A stretch of 64,000 nucleotides of DNA. It comes from Allohahella sp002354735 (GTDB taxonomy: Bacteria; Pseudomonadota; Gammaproteobacteria; Pseudomonadales; Oleiphilaceae). The translations under genes and the position numbers were made by a program. Positions 7,740 to 15,811 of the stretch are shown here, one piece after another. Each line of letters opens with the position of its first letter. Within the stretch, counting starts at the first letter, position 1. The DNA lies in NCBI RefSeq assembly GCF_047946665.1, contig NZ_CP172312.1, positions 2,852,001-2,916,000 on the forward strand, in the 5' to 3' direction. The notes beneath the pieces are model-generated. The model had not been told where the DNA came from, did no database searches, and was given only the letters and a program-made list of their open reading frames with translations.

Positions 7740-9243
7740 TGGCTGGACCGCCTACGCCTTTGATGGCTTTGATCGCACGGACCGAACGCTTGCGGGGGGC
7801 CGCTTTCACAGGCGTGCGCTTCATAGCACTGCGTCTCGAGGCCGTAGCGCCGCCATTCAGCAACACTTCGAGCTCCTCGAGCGCTTCACCGGTATATACC
7901 GCCAGCTTCTGCATACTTGGCAGGGTATCCCGGCAGCCGGTAAAGCCGAAGTTGAGCGATCCATCGTAGCTGAGGCACGTGATATTCAGCGCACCCCCAT
8001 GTGCGATCAAGGACACAGGGTACATGGCCTCAAGCTTGGCACCCTCGTAATACAGCGCTTGCTCCGGACCGGGCACATTGGAAATGGTGACGTTGAACAC
8101 GGGCCGCATTCGACCGCCCAGGCCTGACATAAGCTGCAAAATGTAGGGCGACATGAGCAGCATGGTGTACTGATTGAGGGCTGCCCGAGGTAACTTCTGT
8201 AGATGCTCCTTCGCCTGCACAGTCGAGTACCTGATGGCCTCAAGTCGCGACATCGGATCGGCGACGTCGGTTGCCAGGTTTGCAATCATGAAGCTGATCG
8301 CCGTGCCGGTGCCGGTATCGTCAGCGGGCCGTATATTTACGGGTATACCTGCTGTCAGCGGCTCATCAGGCAAATTGTTCTGCTCAATAAGGAACCGGCG
8401 CAGAGCGGTGCCGCAAAGATAAAGCACTATATCGTTCAGCGAGCTGCCACTGTTCTTGCTCAATTTCTTGAGCCGGCTCAGCTGGTAATGTTGAGTAGCA
8501 AAACGACGCTGCCCGGTCACTCTTCTGTTCAATACTGAGTTTGGACCGGAGAAAGGCGCGGTGAGGCCGTTCTCGGGATGCCTGACGGATTTCACCACAC
8601 GCGTGAGCGCACTTGCCAGACGCGGCGCCATGTCGGCCTGGAGTTTCAATGCGTCCAGAGCCTGTGAAAACGCTGCCGGCATACTCGGCTCACGATCAGT
8701 CTTGCTGCCCCGCGTGCGCTCGGGTCTGACCGACCAGGGCGGCAGCATGTTGGTTTCACTGGGATCCGTTGTTAACACGCGCTGCAGTAGTCGCACACCG
8801 CTGATGCCATCGATCACACAATGGTGCATCTTCGTATAAAGCGCGAAACGATTGTTTTCGAGACCCTCGATGATATGACACTCCCACAGCGGACGCTTGA
8901 AATCCAGTGGATTGGAGTGCAGTCGAGACACCAGAATACCAAGTTCTCGTTCACTGCCCGGGCTCGGGAGCGCCGAATGGCGAACGTGATAATCAAGATC
9001 GATTTGTTCATCAACCACCCAGCCCGGCGCGACCACTCGCCCCAGAAGGCTTGGGTGCGCCAGCTTGTTGCACCAGGGGGGCGCAACCTTGAAGTCGGCC
9101 TTCATCCGGGCCAGCATGTCGCGAAGGAAGGTATCCCCTGCACCTTCGGGCAGTGAAAATATCTGCATGTTGCCTACATGCATCGGCGTATCGTCGGACT
9201 CGACCGCCAGCCAGGATGCGTCCAGTGTACCCATTCTTTTCAT
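7711..9243 (-). CDS. Wax ester synthase / diacylglycerol acyltransferase (WS/DGAT)
   Basis: About 510 residues from the ATG at 9243 (MKRMGTLDASW), chosen because the family begins there and GGGA lies 6 nt upstream; the frame stays open to a GTG at 9315. The catalytic HHxxxDG motif is present (MHHCVIDGISG, about H140-G146), followed later by the conserved PLW, ND and NVPGP segments (SLNDIVLYLCGTALR, TISNVPGPEQALYY). WS/DGAT enzymes esterify fatty alcohols or diacylglycerol with acyl-CoA to make wax esters or triacylglycerol for storage at the inner face of the membrane. The C-terminus carries a Lys/Arg-rich tail of about 35 residues, unusual and perhaps membrane- or granule-binding. First gene of a pair with the overlapping MFS gene. 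Confidence 0.9.
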   Translation of the reverse strand: MKRMGTLDASWLAVESDDTPMHVGNMQIFSLPEGAGDTFLRDMLARMKADFKVAPPWCNKLAHPSLLGRVVAPGWVVDEQIDLDYHVRHSALPSPGSERELGILVSRLHSNPLDFKRPLWECHIIEGLENNRFALYTKMHHCVIDGISGVRLLQRVLTTDPSETNMLPPWSVRPERTRGSKTDREPSMPAAFSQALDALKLQADMAPRLASALTRVVKSVRHPENGLTAPFSGPNSVLNRRVTGQRRFATQHYQLSRLKKLSKNSGSSLNDIVLYLCGTALRRFLIEQNNLPDEPLTAGIPVNIRPADDTGTGTAISFMIANLATDVADPMSRLEAIRYSTVQAKEHLQKLPRAALNQYTMLLMSPYILQLMSGLGGRMRPVFNVTISNVPGPEQALYYEGAKLEAMYPVSLIAHGGALNITCLSYDGSLNFGFTGCRDTLPSMQKLAVYTGEALEELEVLLNGGATASRRSAMKRTPVKAAPRKRSVRAIKAIKGVGGPANGAVGKRGK

Positions 9244-9405
9244 TGTCATTCCCATCTGCTTTACGCGGCCCTTTTCCAGGACCGTCTCACCAGTGAGCAT
9301 GATAGCAGTGTTCACGCTTCATTGCGGTTCTTGAACTGGTTTAATATTGAGGGTCAGGTCACAGCTGGACGACTTCTGATACTCAATACCTGGACCGCTC
9401 GAACA

Positions 9406-10173
9406 TCAGCTTTTCAAGCGGTAGCCAGTCCGGAACAACCACGAGACGATACCGATGCAGAGAACCAGAAAAAACAGGGCGACGCCAATGCTGATACCTA
9501 CACTCACATCCCCCTCGCCATAAAAGCTCCAGCGAAAGCCGCTGATCAGGTAGACAGCAGGATTGAAGAGACTGAAGGCCTGCCAATGCGAGGGCAGCAT
9601 ATCAATGGAGTAGAACGCGCCGCCGAGGAAGGTCAGCGGGGTCACAATGAGCATCGGCACGAATTGCAACTGCTCGAAGCTCGTGGCCCAGATGCCAATG
9701 ATGAAGCCGAACAGGCTGAAGGTCACAGCTGTCATCACGAGGAAGAAGACCATCCAGCCCGGGTGCATGATCTGGACATCGACGAACAGGGTCGCGGTAG
9801 CAAGTATGATGGCTCCCAGAACGATGGCCTTTGTAGCCGCTGCGCCTACATAGGCCAGCACAATCTCGAAGGGTGAAAGCGGCGCAGAAAGCAATTCATA
9901 GATGGTGCCGGTGAATTTCGGGAAGTAGATGCCGAACGAGGCGTATGACAGGCTCTGTGTGAACAGCGAGAGCATGATCAGACCTGGTACTATGAAAGCA
10001 CCATAGTCTACGCCGCCGACGGCCTGCATTCGCGAGCCGATTGCCGCGCCAAAGACCACGAAATACAGCGCTGTGGTGATGACCGGCGCAATCAGACTTT
10101 GTACAAAGGTGCGTCTGGCTCTGAGCATTTCGAATTTATAGATGGCCCAGACGCCATGCCAGTTAGCGCTCAT
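9406..10173 (-). CDS. ABC-2 type transporter permease
   Basis: 255 residues with six hydrophobic segments and the ABC-2 core: YKFEMLRARRTFVQSLIAPVI at the N-terminus, then VPGLIMLSLFTQSLSYASFGIYFPKFTGTIYELLSAP, read in pieces, which is the cytosolic coupling region typical of NodJ/YadH-like permeases. It forms the membrane part of an exporter with the ATPase encoded immediately upstream; start and stop codons overlap as ATGA at 10170-10173. The substrate is unknown; relatives export lipids, polysaccharides or drugs. Confidence 0.88.
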   Translation of the reverse strand: MSANWHGVWAIYKFEMLRARRTFVQSLIAPVITTALYFVVFGAAIGSRMQAVGGVDYGAFIVPGLIMLSLFTQSLSYASFGIYFPKFTGTIYELLSAPLSPFEIVLAYVGAAATKAIVLGAIILATATLFVDVQIMHPGWMVFFLVMTAVTFSLFGFIIGIWATSFEQLQFVPMLIVTPLTFLGGAFYSIDMLPSHWQAFSLFNPAVYLISGFRWSFYGEGDVSVGISIGVALFFLVLCIGIVSWLFRTGYRLKS

Positions 10174-11102
10174 GCTTCTGCCTCGACCAGGTTCACGAAA
10201 ATCTCTTCAAGCGAGCGCTGCCGGGTGGTCAGGTCGGTATAGGCAATTCCCAGTGAGTCGAGTTGCCTGAGCAGCACGCCAATACTGTCGGTGCCGGCTG
10301 TATCGCCAAAGCCATAGTGTAATTCGCTGCCGGATTCGTTCAGCGTGAGCGCCCAGGACGCCAACGCGGCAGGCACGGCCGTCATGGGCTGCGCCAGCTG
10401 AATGATCAGCTGCTTACGACCCAGCTGGCTCATGAGTGATGTCTTGTCTTCAACCAGTATCAGCTTACCGCTTCGGATAACGCCAATCCGGTCCGCCATT
10501 TCTTCGGCCTCTTCGATGTAGTGGGTGGTGAGAATGATGGTCACGCCATCATCCCGCAGGTTCTTGACGATCTGCCACATATCCCGTCGGAGATTGACAT
10601 CGACGCCGGCCGTGGGTTCATCCAGGAACAGGATGCGCGGCTCATGCGACAAGGCCTTGGCTATCATCACGCGGCGCTTCATTCCACCCGATAGCGTCAT
10701 GATCTGGCTCTTGCGCTTGTCCCAGAGACTCAGCTGCTTGAGAATCTTTTCGATATGTTCACGGTTCGGCGGATGGCCATACATGCCTCGGCTGAGCGAG
10801 ACGGTGTCCCAAACCGACTCAAAGGCATCGGTGGTCAGTTCCTGGGGAACCAGGCCAATCATCGCGCGCGTGAGGCGGTAGTCGCGCTCGATATCGTAGC
10901 CTCCGACAGTCACGCTGCCTGCGCTGCGGGTCACGATGCCACAGATGATGCTGATGAGCGTCGTCTTCCCTGCCCCGTTCGGCCCAAGGAGTGCAAAAAT
11001 CTCACCCTGTCGAATTTCGAGGTCGATGTGGTCTAGCGCGTGATGACCGGACTGATAGGTCTTGGTCAGGCCGCTGACCGATATGACTGGCGTGGCGTTC
11101 AA
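10170..11102 (-). CDS. ABC transporter ATP-binding protein (ABC-2 exporter)
   Basis: About 310 residues from the TTG at 11102 (MNATPVISVSGLTKTYQ), preferred over an open frame reaching 11300 because the ABC domain starts here and ACGGA lies 8 nt upstream. All ATPase motifs are present: Walker A GPNGAGKTT, signature LSGGMKRRV, Walker B RILFLDEPTAGVD and H-loop TTHYIEEAEEMADRI. The C-terminal 80 residues after the nucleotide-binding domain are the usual extension of YadG/CcmA-like exporters. It powers the permease at 9406-10173. Divergent from the cti gene, with about 200 nt between. Confidence 0.87.
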   Translation of the reverse strand: MNATPVISVSGLTKTYQSGHHALDHIDLEIRQGEIFALLGPNGAGKTTLISIICGIVTRSAGSVTVGGYDIERDYRLTRAMIGLVPQELTTDAFESVWDTVSLSRGMYGHPPNREHIEKILKQLSLWDKRKSQIMTLSGGMKRRVMIAKALSHEPRILFLDEPTAGVDVNLRRDMWQIVKNLRDDGVTIILTTHYIEEAEEMADRIGVIRSGKLILVEDKTSLMSQLGRKQLIIQLAQPMTAVPAALASWALTLNESGSELHYGFGDTAGTDSIGVLLRQLDSLGIAYTDLTTRQRSLEEIFVNLVEAEA

Positions 11103-11303
11103 ATGGTTAGTCCGTCTGCTGTCGAATGCGGGGCACCATCGCACATGCGTAAGGTGGATGCCAGGCAGTAGTACGAAGCCCCCAGACAAAGCGATCGAGA
11201 CGCTGAAAACTGTTTCAGCTAGAATGCACCCCCGCCCGCCCGGCACCGCCTGCTCAAATCCCGGCGGCGACCTTTGTTCCGCAGTATCTACAAGGCTCAC
11301 TTC

Positions 11304-13721
11304 ATGTTCAAGCGACTCTGTCTGGCAGTTATCATTAGTCTCGTATTGGGGTGCACAGTGTGGCAGGCGCGTCAGCTCGATAAATCCTTTGGCCCTGCTG
11401 ACAGCGCGAAATTCGATTCGGCTTCTGCACAGTTCATCGATACCAGCACGCCGAAAGGTCCTCCGGACCCGGCAAGCATCCCCACTGGTTCAAGTGAGTG
11501 GCTAGCAGCCGAGCGAGTCATGGAAACCCGCTGTGTGGTGTGCCATGGCTGTCTCGACTCCCCCTGCCAGCTCAACATGAGTAGATGGGACGGCATCGCC
11601 AGAGGCGCCATCCCCACTTCAACCTACGACGGCACCAGGCTCACTGCGGCCAACGTGACAAACCTCATCGGCGCGCCGCGCCTCACGAGCGAATGGCGAA
11701 AGGAAGGCTTCTTTTCGGTGCTCAACGAGCGCAGCGACAGTCCTGAAGCGAATGTGAAGGCAAGTCTGCTGGCTCAGATGCTGATGTTGAAACAGCAGCA
11801 TCCAGGTGGTGAAGAAAAACTGTTATCGGAAGATATGAGACTTGGCCTCAACGCAAGTCATGAATGCCCTACCATCGAAGAATTCGACAGTTATGCAGCT
11901 GACTTTCCGGAGGGCGGGATGCCCTACGGTCTACCAGCACTCTCTCCCGCTGAAAACGAAACCATTCTGCAGTGGCTGAAAATGGGCGCGCCGCACCCGG
12001 AGCGAACGCTACTGGATCCGGCTATAGTCCAGCAGCAGCAACAATGGGAGAGCTTCTTCAACCAGGACAGTTTGAAAGGGCAGCTGAGTAGTCGCTACAT
12101 GTATGAGCATTTATTTCTAGCCGCCCTGTATTTTGGCGAGCGCGAAGAAGAGCCTGGCACCTTGGACCCGGCACCGGCACATTTCTTCCGACTGGTGCGC
12201 TCGACTACGCCACCAGGTCAGCCAGTGCAGCAGATCGCCAGCCGACGACCCTTCGATGATCCTGGGGTTGATCGCGTCTACTATCGGCTGGTTCCTCATG
12301 AGAGCACCGTACTGGTCAAAACCCACATGCCTTACGCGCTCAACGACACGCGTATGCGGCACTGGCAGAATCTGTTTCTGAACAGTAACTACGAAGTGAC
12401 TGAACTCCCGGGCTACGATCCGGAAACAGCTTCGAATCCCTTTGTGACCTTCGCGGCCCTGCCGCAGCTGGCCCGTTATCGGTTCATGCTGGAAGAGGCT
12501 CATTATACGATCTCCGGCTATATCAAGGGACCGGTATGCCGGGGCCAGGTTGCCCTTAACGTCATCAACGACTACTTCTGGGTGGCCTTCGCGGATCCAC
12601 GTTTTGCAGCATTGGCCGAGGACGCCGATTTCCTCGCCAAGGCGCGAGAGCATCTGCGGCTGCCTGCGGAAGATGAGAGCGATGCAGGGCTGCTGGCCTG
12701 GAGCAAGTTCGCCAAGATGGAGCAGGCGTATCTGAAAAAGAAGGTCGCCGTTATTAATCGGGTCACGGAAAAAGACCCCATTAACCTCGACTATCTCTGG
12801 AAGGGTGACGGCTACAACCAGAACGCGACGCTGACGATCTTCCGCCATGATGACAGTGCCAGTGTGATCAAGGGGCTGGCTGGAGACTCACCGCAGACAG
12901 CCTGGGTTATCACTTATCCGCTACTTGAACGCATACACTATCTGCTGGTGGCGGGCTTCGATGTCTACGGCAATGTCGGGCATCAGCTCAGCACGCGCCT
13001 TTACATGGACTTCCTGCGAATGGAAGGGGAGTTCAATTTTCTTGCTTTCCTGCCCTCAGAGACGAGGGTGACTGTACGCGATCAGTGGTATCGTGGCGCC
13101 AGTGAAGACGTCAAGGACTACGTTCACGGCAGATATGCTGGTCTTTCGGAAGATACAGGCATGAGCTATGAGAGCGCCGATCCCTTAGGCGAACTCTACG
13201 GTGACTGGAAGCGATTCTTCGCTCCGCTTCAACCGAAGACGCTGAAACTGGCGGAAGGCCAAACCGACATCACTGCCAGACACCTCTCGCGCTTGAACAG
13301 TATACGCGGCGGCGCGGTCAGATACCTGCCGCAAGTCACTTTCGTTCGATTGGATAGTGATGGCGGGACAGCGCAATGGTTTACCTTGTTACGGCACAAT
13401 GCTCATCTGAACATCGCCCAACCTTTCAATGAAGATGCACGAAGGATACCTGAAGAAGATCAGCTCATGATCCTGCCGGGCTTCGTCGGGGCCTACCCCA
13501 ACAGTCTACTCGTGCTAGACGCTGCAACTGTCGACAACTTTGTCGACAGTCTGATTGCCGTCAACTCCCCCGAAAATTATGAGCGCTTTATCGATAAATT
13601 CGGTGTCCGGCGGACTGATCCGCGCTTCTGGACTTACAGTGACCAGATGCACCAGTCTTTAACCAGTGCTCGACCGCTCGATGCAGGATTATTCGATTAC
13701 AACCGGCTGGAGAATCGTTGA
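11304..13721 (+). CDS. cti: Fatty acid cis/trans isomerase (heme c periplasmic enzyme)
   Basis: 805 residues from the ATG at 11304; an in-frame TTG at 11274 is less likely. The N-terminus is a signal peptide ending LVLGC, which also fits a lipobox. Shortly after comes METRCVVCHGCLDSPCQLNM, whose CVVCH is the single heme c site known in Cti. The full-length match to the family (about 750-800 residues), including PEGGMPYGLPALS and TTPPGQPVQQIASRRPFDDPG in pieces, is good. Cti converts cis to trans unsaturated acyl chains of membrane phospholipids in the periplasm, stiffening the membrane rapidly under solvent, heat or osmotic stress without new synthesis. It stands alone between the ABC exporter and the diguanylate cyclase. 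Confidence 0.92.
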   Translation: MFKRLCLAVIISLVLGCTVWQARQLDKSFGPADSAKFDSASAQFIDTSTPKGPPDPASIPTGSSEWLAAERVMETRCVVCHGCLDSPCQLNMSRWDGIARGAIPTSTYDGTRLTAANVTNLIGAPRLTSEWRKEGFFSVLNERSDSPEANVKASLLAQMLMLKQQHPGGEEKLLSEDMRLGLNASHECPTIEEFDSYAADFPEGGMPYGLPALSPAENETILQWLKMGAPHPERTLLDPAIVQQQQQWESFFNQDSLKGQLSSRYMYEHLFLAALYFGEREEEPGTLDPAPAHFFRLVRSTTPPGQPVQQIASRRPFDDPGVDRVYYRLVPHESTVLVKTHMPYALNDTRMRHWQNLFLNSNYEVTELPGYDPETASNPFVTFAALPQLARYRFMLEEAHYTISGYIKGPVCRGQVALNVINDYFWVAFADPRFAALAEDADFLAKAREHLRLPAEDESDAGLLAWSKFAKMEQAYLKKKVAVINRVTEKDPINLDYLWKGDGYNQNATLTIFRHDDSASVIKGLAGDSPQTAWVITYPLLERIHYLLVAGFDVYGNVGHQLSTRLYMDFLRMEGEFNFLAFLPSETRVTVRDQWYRGASEDVKDYVHGRYAGLSEDTGMSYESADPLGELYGDWKRFFAPLQPKTLKLAEGQTDITARHLSRLNSIRGGAVRYLPQVTFVRLDSDGGTAQWFTLLRHNAHLNIAQPFNEDARRIPEEDQLMILPGFVGAYPNSLLVLDAATVDNFVDSLIAVNSPENYERFIDKFGVRRTDPRFWTYSDQMHQSLTSARPLDAGLFDYNRLENR

Positions 13722-13921
13722 TCGACCAGAGGGAAGCCCTGGCGCCGACGACTTCAGGCAGAATCAGCCTGGGAATTCTCGTCTACACTTGAAGAGTCAA
13801 ATTTCCTTTCGAGACGAGGGTCGCCGTAATTTCCGAAAACGCTCCCACTGCTGCAAGGTCCAGCGGACGTCCTGCTGAGCTGGTAAAACAGGATCAGGTC
13901 CTGCGCAAACGTCGGCTTGGC

Positions 13922-14992
13922 ATGTCCGTCGTCTCATACATGCTCACGCTATGCATCGTGACATTTGCCTGGTCGCAGGATTTAGTGCCTGCAAGGATAG
14001 TACTTGAGTTCATCGGCTTCATGTCCGTATTCAATGCAGCATTCTTCTGGCTCATTCACAGCAACATAAACCTGAAGTTTCGCGATCCGAGCATGACTGC
14101 GGTCCAGATGGTCGTCTCGCTGATACCCGCGCTCTGGGTGGTCTATGCTCTGGAAGATGGCCAGGCACGCGCAGTGTTCCTGCTCGTCGGCATCGTGCCG
14201 GCGCTCTATGGCATCCTCGCACTGAACACGCGCCAGTTCCTGCTGGTCGGTATTTTCTATCTGCTGTTCTACGGCATCACCATGTTCATGCTATGGATAG
14301 ATGGATCGATGCCGCTAAATCCACCGCTTGAAGTGATGCAATTCATTGCACTTGCACTTGTCACCACGCAGATCGCCGTTATCGGTGGCTATATCAACGG
14401 TTTACGAGGTCAGTTGCGAAAGCGAAATGGTGAACTGCGCGTCGCAACCACTGAGCTGGCAGAAGCTTTGGAGAAAATCGGTGAGCTGGCTAGTCGTGAT
14501 TCACTCACCGGCGTCTTCAACCGTCGGCATCTGCTGGATGTTCTATCCAAGGAAGCCAATCGTCGCAAGCGCAGCACAGGCCCCTTCAGCCTCTGCATCA
14601 TGGATGTGGATCATTTCAAAAAGGTGAACGACGAATTCGGCCACAAGGCCGGCGACGATGTGCTCAGGGAAGTCGCGCTGGCAACCAGTCGCGACCTCCG
14701 TGGCATAGACTGTTTTGGCCGCTATGGCGGCGAAGAGTTCCTGCTCATTCTCCCGCAGACCCCACTCGAAGGCGCTCGCATCAAGGCCGAGCGTGTGCGA
14801 CAGGGCATCGAAAACCTGCGCTTCCCGGAAATCGGACCGGATTTCCGCATTACGGTTTCCATAGGTCTGGCCGAGCATCGGGATTCAGAAGACGTCGATG
14901 CGACCATTCACCGCGCCGACATGGCACTTTATCGTGCCAAGCATGAAGGCAGAAATCGCACGATTGGCGAGGATTCGCTACAGTCTTCCTAG
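13922..14992 (+). CDS. Membrane-bound GGDEF diguanylate cyclase
   Basis: 356 residues from ATG 13922. About six hydrophobic segments fill residues 1-165, with no known sensor domain name; then a short coiled linker and a GGDEF domain (about 195-350) with SRDSLTGVFNRRHLL, DVDHFKKVNDEFGHKAGDDVL and the active signature GRYGGEEF. A catalytically competent enzyme making cyclic di-GMP from two GTP at the inner membrane is therefore expected. The reading frame stays open upstream to 13793 and would add ELVKQDQVLRKRRLG, a reasonable cytoplasmic N-terminus, but without a normal start codon, so the true start may lie earlier. c-di-GMP is relevant to two other products here: the PilZ chemoreceptor at 15812-17494 and the MshEN-bearing NfrB-like synthase at 41073. 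Confidence 0.88.
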   Translation: MSVVSYMLTLCIVTFAWSQDLVPARIVLEFIGFMSVFNAAFFWLIHSNINLKFRDPSMTAVQMVVSLIPALWVVYALEDGQARAVFLLVGIVPALYGILALNTRQFLLVGIFYLLFYGITMFMLWIDGSMPLNPPLEVMQFIALALVTTQIAVIGGYINGLRGQLRKRNGELRVATTELAEALEKIGELASRDSLTGVFNRRHLLDVLSKEANRRKRSTGPFSLCIMDVDHFKKVNDEFGHKAGDDVLREVALATSRDLRGIDCFGRYGGEEFLLILPQTPLEGARIKAERVRQGIENLRFPEIGPDFRITVSIGLAEHRDSEDVDATIHRADMALYRAKHEGRNRTIGEDSLQSS

Positions 14993-15027
14993 CCTCGCCC
15001 CTCATCGGATGTTCTACTGAGCGATGC

Positions 15028-15771
15028 TCAGGGACGAACGCCGACAATGATCACATTGAAACTTTCCCCGGCCCAGGCCCGCAACGCAGTGAAATCGTGT
15101 TCGAACACCTGAACATCGAACCCGAGGCGCTGCATGATTGCTACAACCTCAGCAATGCTGATGGCCGTCATTGTATGTCGATCTGTCCAGTGTGCGGCCT
15201 CAGTGCCGCCCTGACCGTCGGCCAGCCGCCGGATGGACACCAGCAGATCAAGCGCCTCACCGTCGCCACAGTATCGCCAGCCTGAGCGAAACTCGAAATC
15301 AGCACCATCCAGTCGCGCCTGACTTACAGCATCACGTTGTGCAACACCGGCCTTGTCTGCCAGATCGAACAGGAGAAGACCGCCTGGCTTGAGTGCTTCC
15401 CACGCTCGAGCCAGGGTAGTGGCCAACGATGCCACAGGAAAGCTGTAGTGTATGGAATACAGAAAGCAGGTAATGAGATCAAAGCTGCTGGTGAACTCGA
15501 AGCTCGCAATGTCCTGCAGAATGAGGCGCGCTGATGGACAGCGCTGTCTTGCCGCGGCAAGCATGGCGGGGCTATTGTCGAGCCCGCTCACGGTGTAGCC
15601 GAGCTCCGACATGATGGAGAGATGCTGACCGGTACCGCAGGCCAGATCTAGCAGTGATTTTCCCTGCGCGTCTGCCAGTGCCGCAAACGCTCTGTCTGCA
15701 AATGCGCACTGGCCTGCGTAGTCGACGTGCGCGCAAAAGCTATCGTAATAGACCGACAGGTCGGCATACAG
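15028..15771 (-). CDS. Class I SAM-dependent methyltransferase, start codon unclear
   Basis: The reading frame covers motif I (LLDLACGTGQH) and continues to VIIVGVRP. The first in-frame ATG (15612) falls after motif I, so it cannot be the true start. Upstream to the in-frame stop at 15846 there is no ATG, GTG or TTG. The family normally starts around YADLSVYYDSF, and a CTG at 15771 sits right there, 41 nt after the end of the chemoreceptor gene; I use it provisionally. An AGGGAG is present just before it. The domain is about 247 residues, of the Methyltransf_25 type (GLDNSPAML, LITCFLYSIHYSF, ALKPGGLLLFDL). Substrate unknown. Either a rare start codon or a small sequence error in the first codons would explain the missing start. 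Confidence 0.7.
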   Translation of the reverse strand: MYADLSVYYDSFCAHVDYAGQCAFADRAFAALADAQGKSLLDLACGTGQHLSIMSELGYTVSGLDNSPAMLAAARQRCPSARLILQDIASFEFTSSFDLITCFLYSIHYSFPVASLATTLARAWEALKPGGLLLFDLADKAGVAQRDAVSQARLDGADFEFRSGWRYCGDGEALDLLVSIRRLADGQGGTEAAHWTDRHTMTAISIAEVVAIMQRLGFDVQVFEHDFTALRAWAGESFNVIIVGVRP

Positions 15772-15811
15772 GCTCCCTACGGCATTGCCATTGTCAGCCG
15801 CACTGGAGATT

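Noticed and set aside
12117..12848. 243-aa reverse ORF inside cti
   Set aside because: Antisense shadow of a well-matched full-length Cti; no motif.
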